The notes beneath the pieces are model-generated. The model did not search any database. It saw only the letters and a list, made by a program, of their open reading frames with translations, and was not told the DNA's origin. A stretch of DNA of 41,287 bases from Myxococcus sp. (GTDB lineage: Bacteria; Myxococcota; Myxococcia; Myxococcales; Myxococcaceae): assembly GCA_014879945.1 (NCBI GenBank), contig JACSRE010000093.1, positions 1 to 41,287 of the forward strand. Direction: 5' to 3'. Shown here in pieces: positions 30,556 through 40,297 of the stretch; position 1 is the stretch's first letter; the number at the start of each line of letters is the position of its first letter. The translations under genes were made by a program, and so were the position numbers.

Positions 30556-31434
30556 TCAACGCTGACGACCGCCGACTCCTGCCGGCATCACCGACCCCGG
30601 GAACGAGAGCTCCAGGCCGTCGACGAGGGTGCGGGTGAGGCTCGCGAGCGACGAGGTGCCGACGTCGAGGGTCTCGCGGAGCCGCTGCTGCACCAGCTCG
30701 AGCATGCGCTCGCGCGCGTCCACCAGCCACCGCGTCGTGGTCGCCCGGTGGACGCCGTACATGCGGCCCAGCGCCTCGGCCGAGACGCCCTCGACGTAGT
30801 GCAGCCTCAGCACCGTGCGCTGACGAACCGAGAGCGCCGCCATCGCCTCGGCCACCGCGCGGGCGGCGTGGGGTTCGAGCTCGGCCCACTGCAGGCGCGC
30901 TTCGGGGCCGGTCGTCGACCCGGCGATCGACGCGAGCTCGAGCCAGCCGTCGCCGATGGGGCGTTCGCGTCGGTGCTGGTCGTTGCGGTGCACGTCAGCC
31001 AGGCACCGCATCGCCATCACCATCACGAAGGCCTTCAGCGGCCCCACGCCGGTGTAGTCGGCGAGCCGCGGCAGCCGCGGCGGCTCGGCCACCAGCAACT
31101 TGATCTGAACCTGCTGAACCACCTCGTCGGCGTCGGTGGCGTCACGTCGCACCGCGAGCGTGATGAGCGGCCGCGTGTACCGCTCGAAGGCGGCGATGGC
31201 GTCGCGCTGCCCCTCGAGACAGGCCCAGGCGAGGAAGAGGTCTTCGACGTGCAGTGACGAGAGGCCGTGGCCTTCGACCGCGCGCTCGAGCAGGAAGGCG
31301 CCGAACGCCGCCCCGTCGAGCTGCGCCTGGGGCCACCGCTCCTGAACGGCGCCGATGAGGCGGCTCGCGTCGAGCACCGTGGCGACGAGCCCGTCAGTGG
31401 CCGCGAGCAGGGCCTCGGCGTGGCGAGCGGTCAT
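30556..31434 (-). CDS. Sigma-70-like factor of the Gemmata/Myxococcus type (Sig-70_gmx1-like)
   Basis: A 292-aa ECF-like sigma factor. Residues ~95-180 contain the region-2 equivalent (DADEVVQQVQIKLLVAEPP, GPLKAFVMVMAMRCLADVHR); the C-terminal part has region 4: LSVRQRTVLRLHYVEGVSAE then LGRMYGVHRATTTRWLVDAR, a helix-turn-helix that reads the -35 box. The extended N-terminus and spacing fit the TIGR03001 family found in myxobacteria and planctomycetes. Its ATG overlaps the kinase stop, so kinase and sigma factor are made together; phosphorylation control of this factor is the obvious inference. Confidence 0.82.
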   Translation of the reverse strand: MTARHAEALLAATDGLVATVLDASRLIGAVQERWPQAQLDGAAFGAFLLERAVEGHGLSSLHVEDLFLAWACLEGQRDAIAAFERYTRPLITLAVRRDATDADEVVQQVQIKLLVAEPPRLPRLADYTGVGPLKAFVMVMAMRCLADVHRNDQHRRERPIGDGWLELASIAGSTTGPEARLQWAELEPHAARAVAEAMAALSVRQRTVLRLHYVEGVSAEALGRMYGVHRATTTRWLVDARERMLELVQQRLRETLDVGTSSLASLTRTLVDGLELSFPGSVMPAGVGGRQR

Positions 31435-33278
31435 GTCGAGGGTCTCTCGGTCAACGTTCGCCACCCGCCGCTTCGCCAGATCACGACCAACAGTGTCAGC
31501 GCCAGCACCATCGAGCCAGTGAAGGAGCGCTCGGCCCAGGCGGGTCGCCACAACGCCAGCGTCTGCCCCAGCACCAGCACGAGCGCCGCGACGCCCATGC
31601 TCCAGTGGTAGATGACCGCGGCGGTGGCCAGCGCGATGGCGATGATCGGCAGCTCGAAGACGATCACCTGCGCCCGCGGCAGCTCGAGCCACGCCCCCGC
31701 GAACCGTATCAGCACCTGGCCCACGCTGATCACCACGACCAGGGCGATCATCTGCCGGCTGAGCGCCGAGGTGCGCAGCGCCGCGCGAAAGGCGACGGCG
31801 AGGCCGCCCATGGCGCCCAGGAAGAGGAGCGAGGCGACGGTGAGCGACCAGCGGCCCGACGAGAGCGCCGGGAACGAGAACCGCAGCGCGTAGAAGCACA
31901 GGGTGGTGACGATGATCGAGCCCAGCAGGCGCAGGCGGTGGTCTCGCCCGACGCTCGGGTCGTGCGCCCGTGCGTAGCTGTGCAGCACCCGCTGCTCCGC
32001 GCTGGCGCGCTCGACGAGGGCGCGCAGGTCGGGCAGGGCGAGGGGGCTCGCGTCGAGCGCCTGGGCCGCCACCGCCGGGTGCCCGTCTTCGAGCGCACAC
32101 TCGACCTGAAACGTCGTCAGCTCGCGCGCCACCGAGAGCGCCGCCGGGTTCTCGGCCGCGAACTCGAGCGCCGTGGACAGCGCAAACGTCGCCTCGCTGG
32201 CGGTGCGGGCGGCGGTGTCGGCGCGCCCCTGGCGCTGGCGGCGGGCGTGCGCCATCAACTGTCGGGCGCGGCGGACCAGCCGCGACGCGTGCTGGGTTCT
32301 CTGGCACGCCTCGATCGCCCTCGAGAACTCGGTCGCGCTGGCGTGTCGCGCCCGCGGGTCGGGCGAGAGCGCGCGGCGCGCGACCTCGACCAGCTCTGGG
32401 CTCTCGGTCTCGCCTTCGAACGAGGGCAGCTGGTCGGGCGCGCGGGAGGCTGCGCCTACGAAGGGGGCACGCCCGAAGAGCAGCTCGTAGAGCACCGCCC
32501 CGAGCAGGTAGACGTCGGTGCGCGGCGACAGCGGGGTTCGAGCGCCGGGGAGCGTCTCTGGGGCCTGGTACGCCGGCGTTCCCGCGCCGTCACCGGGCAC
32601 CACGTGAGGCAGGCGCCCGGTCGGGTCTTCGTCGAGCAGGCCCCCGATGCCCCAGTCCATCAGGAGCACCTCGCCGAACCTGCCGATCATGACGTTCGCC
32701 GGCTTGATGTCGCGGTGAAGCACGCCGCGCTCGTGGGCGAACGCGGTCGCCCCGCACACGGTCGTCAGCACCCGCAGGTTCCACTCCAGCAGCTCGGCGC
32801 CGAACCTCCGCAGCACGGCCTCGCGGTCGCCGAGCAGCGTCGACCACGGCTCACCCTCGACGCGCTTGAGCACCACCTGCAGCTCGCCCTCGTCGCTGGT
32901 GGTGAGGTAGTGCACCGGCACGATGGCCGGGTGCTCGAGGGCGCCCGTCAGCCGGGCCTCGCGCAGCAGCTGGTCTCGCGCGCCCTGGTCGCCCTGACGA
33001 CGTGACATCTTGACGGCCACCTCGCGCTCGAGGCCGTGCTGGGTCGCGAGCACCACCGTGGCCATGCCGCCGCGGCCGAGCACGCGCCGGAGCGAAAGGC
33101 CCTCGGCGCGAACGGTCGCCTCAGGCTCGAAGAGGGGCGCTCGGGCGGGCCGCGCGACGAGCTCTGCGAGGGCGCGGCGCAGGGTGGGGCTCTCGTCGAG
33201 CGCCTGCTCGAAGGCCTCGAGCTCGGCCCCCTCCAGCTCTCCACGCGCGAACAGCCGCAGGCGCTCGTCGCTCGACAT
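31431..33278 (-). CDS. Membrane Ser/Thr protein kinase (Hanks type) with six C-terminal helices
   Basis: A 615-aa kinase. Residues 1-45 form a helical, anti-sigma-like stretch without zinc-binding Cys. The kinase domain spans ~60-340: LGRGGMATVVLA, Lys90 in VAVKMSR, HRDIKPANVM with Asp190, DWG instead of DFG at 208-210, GTPAYQAPE and DVYLLGAVLYELLFG. After a helical region, about six membrane helices (~450-610, for example SIIVTTLCFYALRFSF and IVFELPIIAIALATAAVIYH) anchor it with no large periplasmic sensor. All catalytic residues are present. It is coupled by ATGA to the sigma factor gene. Confidence 0.9.
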   Translation of the reverse strand: MSSDERLRLFARGELEGAELEAFEQALDESPTLRRALAELVARPARAPLFEPEATVRAEGLSLRRVLGRGGMATVVLATQHGLEREVAVKMSRRQGDQGARDQLLREARLTGALEHPAIVPVHYLTTSDEGELQVVLKRVEGEPWSTLLGDREAVLRRFGAELLEWNLRVLTTVCGATAFAHERGVLHRDIKPANVMIGRFGEVLLMDWGIGGLLDEDPTGRLPHVVPGDGAGTPAYQAPETLPGARTPLSPRTDVYLLGAVLYELLFGRAPFVGAASRAPDQLPSFEGETESPELVEVARRALSPDPRARHASATEFSRAIEACQRTQHASRLVRRARQLMAHARRQRQGRADTAARTASEATFALSTALEFAAENPAALSVARELTTFQVECALEDGHPAVAAQALDASPLALPDLRALVERASAEQRVLHSYARAHDPSVGRDHRLRLLGSIIVTTLCFYALRFSFPALSSGRWSLTVASLLFLGAMGGLAVAFRAALRTSALSRQMIALVVVISVGQVLIRFAGAWLELPRAQVIVFELPIIAIALATAAVIYHWSMGVAALVLVLGQTLALWRPAWAERSFTGSMVLALTLLVVIWRSGGWRTLTERPST

Positions 33279-33515
33279 GGCGGGCAGCGAATCGCAAAGG
33301 CCCCCGCGTTGTCGAGCGCCGAACGGCGGGTGGGGGCAACCCCGATCGCCCAGGGGGCCGCCAGCAGCCAGGCGACGGAGACCCCCGCGGGGCGCCCCGT
33401 GGCAGGAGAAGCCCGGGCAGCGGTCGGCGTTCACCGCGCACACCTCGCGTGGCAGGTGGTTCGAGCCGGCGCGCTCGACTGGCGATGGGCACCGTCGTCG
33501 ACTAGTGACTGGAGA

Positions 33516-34127
33516 ATGATCCGCAAGGCCCTGCTCGACTTCGCCCACGCCGTCAGGGCGGACTACGGCTCGCTGCAGCACTACCGCCAGAAGTACCGCG
33601 CCGAGGTGGTGCCGCTGACGCGCCTGCCCGCCGACGCGGTGAAGAAGATCGGCTTTCAGATGATGGTGGCCACGCGCGCGATGCGCCTGTTGCGCGACCT
33701 GCCGCTCCCGCTGGGAGGCCAGGTGGGCAGCCGCCTCATTCGCCACCTCTACGGCGCCGAGATTCACTGGAACACCGAGGTCCACGGCGGCGTGTGCATC
33801 GTGCACGGCACCGGCCTGGTGTTGAGCCACCGCGCCGTCATCGGCGAGGGCTGCATCCTCTTTCACAACGTCACCCTCGGCGAGGCGCTCGACCCGGTGA
33901 CGAAAGAGAGCGGCGCCCCCACGCTGGGGAAGAACGTGCACGTCGGGCCGGGCTCGACGCTGCTGGGGCCGATTCACGTCGGTGACGGCACCAAGATCAT
34001 GGCGGGCACGGTGCTGACGTGTTCGGTGCCGCCCTACTCGCTGGTGAAGCCCGCCGAGCCCACCGTCTCGGCCCGCGCCCGCGGAGGCGCCGCCGACGAG
34101 ACGCCGCTCGAAGACGCAACCGCCTGA
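33516..34127 (+). CDS. Serine acetyltransferase-like LbH protein
   Basis: A 203-aa protein. A helical N-terminus (MIRKALLDFAHAVRADYGSL, KYRAEVVPLTRLPADAV) precedes beta-helix turns: GAEIHWNTEVHGGVCIVHGT, VLSHRAVIGEGCILFHNVTL, LGKNVHVGPGSTLLGPIHVG and TKIMAGTVLTCSVPPYSLVK. The probable catalytic His is in IVHGT. It resembles the EPS-type O-acetyltransferases and the protein at 18105 more than biosynthetic CysE. It is preceded by a 237-nt gap from the divergent kinase gene; that gap is GC-rich and shows no promoter I can defend. Confidence 0.75.
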   Translation: MIRKALLDFAHAVRADYGSLQHYRQKYRAEVVPLTRLPADAVKKIGFQMMVATRAMRLLRDLPLPLGGQVGSRLIRHLYGAEIHWNTEVHGGVCIVHGTGLVLSHRAVIGEGCILFHNVTLGEALDPVTKESGAPTLGKNVHVGPGSTLLGPIHVGDGTKIMAGTVLTCSVPPYSLVKPAEPTVSARARGGAADETPLEDATA

Positions 34128-34211
34128 GAACGCTCGTGACGAAACCATCGCGCCTGAACGGGCGGGCGGCGCTGACAGGCCGGTGACAGAGGGCGACTTA
34201 CGAGTACGCCC

Positions 34212-35222
34212 ATGGACATCGCCGTCGTGGTGAATCTGAACGCGCGCAGGGGCTCGGAGCGGTTCGCGGCCTGGGCACGAAAAGCGCTGCCGGGCTCTCG
34301 CGTGGTGGCCACGCGCACGGCCGATGACGTGAAGCGCTTCGTCGATGACGCGGCCCGCGGTACCGTGCCGGGCGTGGTGCTCTCGGGCGGCGGCGACGGC
34401 ACCGCCATCGGGCTGCTCGACGCCATGCGCGCGCGCGGCCTGGCGTTCCCCGCGCTGGGGCTGGTGCCGCTCGGCACCGGAAACGCGTGGGCCATCGGCA
34501 CCAACGCGCCCGGGCCCCGCGCCGCGCTCGAGGCGATGCAGCGGGTGGTGGAGCGCGGCGACACCTCGCTGCCCACCAACGACTTCTCGCTCGTCGAGGT
34601 CGAAGGCCGGGTGACGCCGTTCGCCGACGCCGGCTGGGGCGCCGAGATTCTCCACGACTACAAGGTGCAGCGCGCGCAGGCGCCGGCCTTCGCCAGGCGC
34701 GTCGTCGAGGGTGAGCTGGGCTACTTCACCTCGTTGTTCGGCCGCACCATTCCCCGCAACGTGCTGGCGCGAACGCGGCCGCAGGTGCGCGTCACCAACC
34801 TCGGCCAGAAGGCCTTCACCTTCGACCCGCACGGCAACGTCGTCGAGGTGCCCGACGGCGGGCCGGGCACGGTGCTGTACGAAGGGCCCTACGGCGTCGC
34901 GGGTGCGGGCACCACCATGGAGCTGGGCTTCGGCTTCAAGGCGCTGCACTTCGCGCGCACCATGCCCGGCTACATGCACACGCGCGTGTACGCGGCCACC
35001 GCGGCGCAGGCGACGCTGCGCATTCCGCAGCTGTGGCGCGGCGTGCACCCCATTCCGCACAGCCACGACTTCCTGCTCACCCACTGCCGCATGGAGTTCG
35101 ACCGCGAGGTGCCGGTGGAGGTGGGCGGCGACGTCATCGGCCTGCGCCGCGAGGTCGAGTACCGCATCGCCCCGCAGATGGTGTCGGTCGTCGACTGGCG
35201 CCGGCTCAAGGCGCGCGCCTGA
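34212..35222 (+). CDS. Diacylglycerol/sphingosine kinase-like lipid kinase (DAGK_cat)
   Basis: A 336-aa protein of the YegS/LCB5 family. Nucleotide site VVLSGGGDGTAIGLLDA (GGGDGT at 59-64) and LGLVPLGTGNAWAIG are diagnostic; FADAGWGAEILHDYKV starts the second domain. These enzymes phosphorylate diacylglycerol or related lipids on the membrane. The C-terminal region (HFARTMPGYMHTRVYAAT) is longer and less standard than in YegS. It is 84 nt after the acetyltransferase-like gene, with no clear link in function. Confidence 0.85.
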   Translation: MDIAVVVNLNARRGSERFAAWARKALPGSRVVATRTADDVKRFVDDAARGTVPGVVLSGGGDGTAIGLLDAMRARGLAFPALGLVPLGTGNAWAIGTNAPGPRAALEAMQRVVERGDTSLPTNDFSLVEVEGRVTPFADAGWGAEILHDYKVQRAQAPAFARRVVEGELGYFTSLFGRTIPRNVLARTRPQVRVTNLGQKAFTFDPHGNVVEVPDGGPGTVLYEGPYGVAGAGTTMELGFGFKALHFARTMPGYMHTRVYAATAAQATLRIPQLWRGVHPIPHSHDFLLTHCRMEFDREVPVEVGGDVIGLRREVEYRIAPQMVSVVDWRRLKARA

Positions 35223-35289
35223 CGAAGGCGGTGGCGTCAGGCCCGTGAGGTGAAGTCTGCTGGTCTCGCTCGGCTGCCGGAGGCTCCTC

Positions 35290-35601
35290 ATGCGCGTGAT
35301 GTCGTCGTTGTTGGTGGTGCTGCTCAGCGCGGCGTGCGTCGTGCGCGTGCCGGTGGGCGTCGATTACTCCGAAGAGGCGGGCGACCAGGCGCCGCCCCCG
35401 CCGCGCGCCGAGGTCGTCACCGTCGCGCCGAGCCCCTCGCACGTGTGGATTGCGGGCCGCTGGGCCTGGCGCGGCCGCTCGTGGGTGTGGATGCCCGGCT
35501 CATGGGTCGTCGCCAGGCAGCACCACGTGTGGGTGCCCGGGCACTGGGTGCGGCGGGGGCATCGGTACGTGTGGGTCGACGGCCGCTGGCGCCGTCGCTA
35601 G
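35290..35601 (+). CDS. YXWGXW-type Trp-repeat lipoprotein
   Basis: A 103-aa lipoprotein, ATG with GGAGG six bases upstream. Signal MRVMSSLLVVLLSAAC gives lipobox SAAC. The second half is a run of Trp-Gly repeats: HVWIAGRWAWRGRSWVW, MPGSW, HVWVPGHW, YVWVDGRWRRR, close to the YXWGXW family. Function unknown; a compact surface-exposed beta structure is likely. It lies 67 nt after the lipid kinase gene and 32 nt before the lipase gene. Confidence 0.8.
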   Translation: MRVMSSLLVVLLSAACVVRVPVGVDYSEEAGDQAPPPPRAEVVTVAPSPSHVWIAGRWAWRGRSWVWMPGSWVVARQHHVWVPGHWVRRGHRYVWVDGRWRRR

Positions 35602-35633
35602 CCCTCGTGAAGACGCACGCGCTCCACGCCGCC

Positions 35634-36749
35634 ATGCGCTCGATTCTGCTCCTGGCCCTCGTCGTTGGGGGCTGCATCGCGCCGCAGCCGGTGTTGCTCC
35701 CGCCGACCGGCGATGACGTCACCATCTTCCTGCACGGGTACCGCGCCAGCTTCCTCGCCACCGAGGGCGGTGAGGTGGCCTACGTCACGGTCGGCGCCGG
35801 CCTCTCGAAGGGCGACCGCTCCCTGGCCTTCTCGTTCGAGGGGCAGCGCGACTTCCCGAAGTACGGGCCGCTCACCGTCACCGGGCCCCTGACGCGCCTC
35901 ACCGCGATTCCCCTGCTGCTCGAAGAGAACCCCTACGGCTCGTGGATGGAGTGGGCGAAGACCGAGCTGCCCGGCTTCATGGTGTTCGCCTACGACTGGC
36001 GCCGGGACATTCGTGAGAGCGGGCGCGGGCTGTGCGCGCGCGTCGAGGCGCTGGGGCCCGGCAAGCGCGTGCGCCTCATCGGCCACTCCATGGGCGGGCT
36101 GGTGTCGCTGTCGTGTCTGCGCGAAGGCAGCGACGCGGTGCGCGCGGCGGTGGTGAAGGTGGCCTTCGTCGGCACTCCGTTCCGCGGCGGGCCCGGCCAA
36201 TGGGACGACCTTCAGCTGGGCACGGCGACGTCGAGCAACACGGCGCTGCTGTCGGCCGAGGCGCTGCTGACGTTCCCCTCGGCGTGGCAACTGCTGGGGC
36301 CGACGCCCGACTTCTTCGTCGACGCCGCCGGCGCGCGCGTCGAGGTGCCAGCCTACGAGGCCGCCGCGTGGCTGGAGCGGGGGTGGGGCCTCTTCGGAGA
36401 GCCCGCCGTGAAGGCCAGCGCCGCGTACCTCGCGCAGCTGAAGCAGCGCCTGCGCGAGCACCACGACTTCTGGGCCGGCATGGGCGACGTCGAGGGGCCC
36501 CCGCCGGCGTTCCAGGCGCTCGCCATCGTCGGCACCGGCCGCCCCACCGTCGAGGCCTGGCGGGTGAAGGCCGACGGCGTCGTCGACTTGAAGGCGCCCA
36601 CGCGCGCCGACGGCGACGGCTCGGTGTTGACGGCGCGCGCCACGCCGCCCCGGCCCATCGCCGCCGAGGTCGTCACCACCCACGCCGAGCACAGCGCGCT
36701 GCTCAACGACGACGGCGTGCGCGAGGCGCTGCGTGCCTTCGTGCGTTGA
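35634..36749 (+). CDS. LCAT-like lipase/acyltransferase lipoprotein
   Basis: A 371-aa protein. Signal and lipobox MRSILLLALVVGGC (Cys14). The alpha/beta-hydrolase core shows VTIFLHGYRASF, MVFAYDWRRDIRES and the nucleophile elbow LIGHSMGGLV with Ser152; AFVGTPFRGG follows, as in lecithin:cholesterol acyltransferase-like (PF02450) and PlaB-type enzymes; THAEHSALL near the end supplies the probable His. It would act on ester lipids at the envelope. ATG 35634 is preferred over GTG 35607 because it gives a clean lipoprotein signal. Confidence 0.85.
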   Translation: MRSILLLALVVGGCIAPQPVLLPPTGDDVTIFLHGYRASFLATEGGEVAYVTVGAGLSKGDRSLAFSFEGQRDFPKYGPLTVTGPLTRLTAIPLLLEENPYGSWMEWAKTELPGFMVFAYDWRRDIRESGRGLCARVEALGPGKRVRLIGHSMGGLVSLSCLREGSDAVRAAVVKVAFVGTPFRGGPGQWDDLQLGTATSSNTALLSAEALLTFPSAWQLLGPTPDFFVDAAGARVEVPAYEAAAWLERGWGLFGEPAVKASAAYLAQLKQRLREHHDFWAGMGDVEGPPPAFQALAIVGTGRPTVEAWRVKADGVVDLKAPTRADGDGSVLTARATPPRPIAAEVVTTHAEHSALLNDDGVREALRAFVR

Positions 36750-36805
36750 GGGGCCCTGTTTCCCCGGTGGCGCAGGCGGGCCACTGGTGTAGACGCGGCC
36801 TTCGC

Positions 36806-37866
<1,061 letters not shown>

Positions 37867-37879
<13 letters not shown>

Positions 37880-39795
37880 CGCAGCCGTCGCGCCTGCAGC
37901 CGCTCGAGCCGCTGGTCGACGAACTGCGCCGCGCGCAGCGACATCGCCATGATGGTCAGCTGCGGGTTGACGCCCAGGGAGCTGGGCACCGCGGCGCCGT
38001 CGCAGATGAACAGGTTGGTGACGTCGTGGGCCTCGTGCGTGCCATCGACGACCGACTGCAGCGGGTCGACGCCCATGCGCGCGGTGCCGAGCGGGTGGTA
38101 GGCGGTGAGGTCCATGTGGCGGGCGGGCACTGCGGCGCGCTCGAGCCGCTCCACGTCGGCGAGCGACTGGAGGCGCTCATGGCCCCGCACCGGCGCCCGC
38201 ACCTCGTGCGCGCCCGCGGCGAAGTACACCCGCGCCAGAACGCCGAAGGCCCGCTGGAGCTGCGCGCGGTCGGCCTCGTTGAGCCAGTAGGTGATGCGCG
38301 GCGCGCCGTCACGGCCCGCGGTGACCCGGCCGCGCGAGGTGTCCTTCACCATGAAGCCGAAGCCGAAGGTGCGGTCGAACTGCTCCATCAGCGCCGTGTA
38401 CGAGGGCCCGAAGCCCGCGAGCGAGACGGCGGTGAGGTCGAGCGGCGTGGTGCCGCCCTCGAAGTAGAGGCCCTCGCTCGCGAAGGCGTCGATGGCGTAG
38501 CCCTGCGGCACCGTGCGCGACGAGTTGATGGACTCGTCGAAGAGGCCGATGGCCGCCGACGCGGGGTGGATGGAGAGGTTGCGCCCCAGCTGGCCCGAGG
38601 TGGCGCCGAGGCCGCTCTGCTCCATCAGCACCGGCGTCATCAGCGCCCCGCACGCCAGCACCACCACCTGCGCGCGCACCGTGAGCGGCTTCAGGGTGCC
38701 CGTCGCCACGCCGGTGACGCCGACCGCCGCGCCGCGCTCGCGCAGCACCCGCTCCACCTTGAAGCCCGTCAGCAGCTGGGCGCCCGCGTCGAGGGCCGCC
38801 GGCACGTACGAGACGTTCATCGAGCGCTTGGCGTCGGTGGGACAGCCGAAGCAGCACAGCCCCTGGCCGTCACAGCCCGGCGCGTTGCGGCGCAAGGCGT
38901 GGTGCGAGTAGCCCAGCGCGTCGCAGCCCTTCGCGATGAGCTCCGCCGGCTTGCCCAGCGCGGCCTTCGACGACGGCGCCACCTCGAGGAAGCGCTCCAC
39001 TGCGTCGTAGTGCTGCCCCAGGCCCGCCTCGGTGAAGTCCGTCAGGCCGGCGCGTCGCCACTGCGCGAGCACCGCCGCCGGCACGCGAAAGCAGGTGCCC
39101 GAGTTGATGAGCGTGGTGCCGCCCACCCCGCGCCCGAGAGGAATGGGGATGGCGGTGTTGCCAAAGGCCACCGTCACGCCGCTCTGCCGGTAGAGCTTCT
39201 TCATCATGTCGACGGCGCGGCCGGTGAAGTCCTGCCGGGTGAAGGCGCCGCCCTCTTCGAGGAGGAGCACCGCGTGGCCCCGCTTCGCCAGCGCGTGGGC
39301 CAGGGGCGCTCCGCCGGCGCCGGTGCCGACGATGACGACGTCGCACTCCAGCGCCTCGCCGTCGGGCAGGGTGCTCGCGTCGACCTGCTGCGAGCGCCAC
39401 CGCGCCGGCTCGAGCGCCCTGGGCGGTTCCACCACGTAGCGGCAGCCCAGCTTCTCGAAGACGGCGCGGTCGTCGAAGTACCCCAGCTTGATGGGCGCCA
39501 GCAGCGCGCGCAGGGGCAGGTGGGTGGCCTCGGCGGCGTCGAGCGCCTCGAGCACGCTCACGCGCTGGCTCAGCGACAGTCGCGCGAAGCGGCGGCGGTG
39601 CGAGAGGAGCGCCTGCACGTCGAGGGCCTTCAGCAGCAGCCCAAAGCCCGTCTGCGCCGCGGCGGGCAGGCTCGCCACCAGCGCCGCGGCCCGGCGGGTG
39701 GCCTCTGCGCCTGCGGCCGGGAGCAGCTGCCCCGCGGGCAGCACCGCGCCGGCGAAGGCCTCGAGCAGCTCGAGCTCGTACGGCGTGAGGCTCAT
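37867..39795 (-). CDS. GMC family FAD oxidoreductase
   Basis: A 642-aa flavoenzyme. An N-terminal helical region (~1-130) resembles the gluconate dehydrogenase subunit 3-type extension, followed by the FAD site CDVVIVGTGAGGAPLAHALA (~150-170), GRGVGGTTLINSGTCFR, a Cys cluster GCDGQGLCCFGCPTDAK, and the C-terminal signatures YHPLGTARMG and DGAAVPSSLGVNPQLTIM. The pattern is that of long-chain alcohol or sterol oxidases/dehydrogenases. ATG overlaps the stop of the 161-aa gene (ATGA); the 3' end overlaps livM by 13 nt. Oxidation of a hydroxylated lipid is likely; the substrate is not known. Confidence 0.9.
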
Positions 39796-40277
39796 CGGGC
39801 GGCCCCCACCAGCGCGCGCCGCGAGACGGCGACGTGGCGGGCTTCGAAGCGGCGCCGCCCGCGCGTAGGCACTGGTAGCCAGGACTTCAGAAACGCGGGC
39901 AGGTCGAAGAGGTCGAACCGCAGCGTGCCCGAGGCGAGCCGGCCTCCCGACGCGCGCGCCAGCGTCACCGGCAGCACCGTCATCGACTTCACCGGCGCGA
40001 GCAGGCTGGGCGCCTTGGCGCCCGAGAGCACGAGGTCGTCGCCGCCCGCGCTCCACCGCACCCGGTAGCGCAGGGCCGGCGGCGCGAGCGAGAGGTCGAG
40101 GGTGCCTTCGCACGGCGCCTCGTCGCCGAACCCACTGGCGTGCACCACGCCCTCGAGCGCGAAGTGGCCACCATTGAGCTGCTGCGTGCGCACGTGGAAG
40201 GCCAGGGGGTGCTCGCGGCCATTGGCGTCGGTCACCGCGCCGCGCATCGTCTCGATGAAGGAAAGCGCCATCGTCAT
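39792..40277 (-). CDS. Small protein of a GMC operon, unknown function
   Basis: A 161-aa protein, MTMALSFIETMRGAVTD. The start is well supported by GAGGAG a few bases upstream (minus strand, 40285-40280); an internal ATG at 40271 is possible. Predicted mostly beta: HFALEGVVHASGFG, TLDLSLAPPALRYRVRWSAG, VKSMTVLPVTLARA, SGTLRFDLFDLPAFLKSWLP. No signal peptide. I do not recognise the family with confidence. It is translationally coupled to the GMC gene and lies 20 nt after the AttH-like gene, so the three are one operon and it may bind the lipid substrate; inference. Confidence 0.7.
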   Translation of the reverse strand: MTMALSFIETMRGAVTDANGREHPLAFHVRTQQLNGGHFALEGVVHASGFGDEAPCEGTLDLSLAPPALRYRVRWSAGGDDLVLSGAKAPSLLAPVKSMTVLPVTLARASGGRLASGTLRFDLFDLPAFLKSWLPVPTRGRRRFEARHVAVSRRALVGAAR

Positions 40278-40297
40278 TTCTCCTCGGGGCTGCGGCG

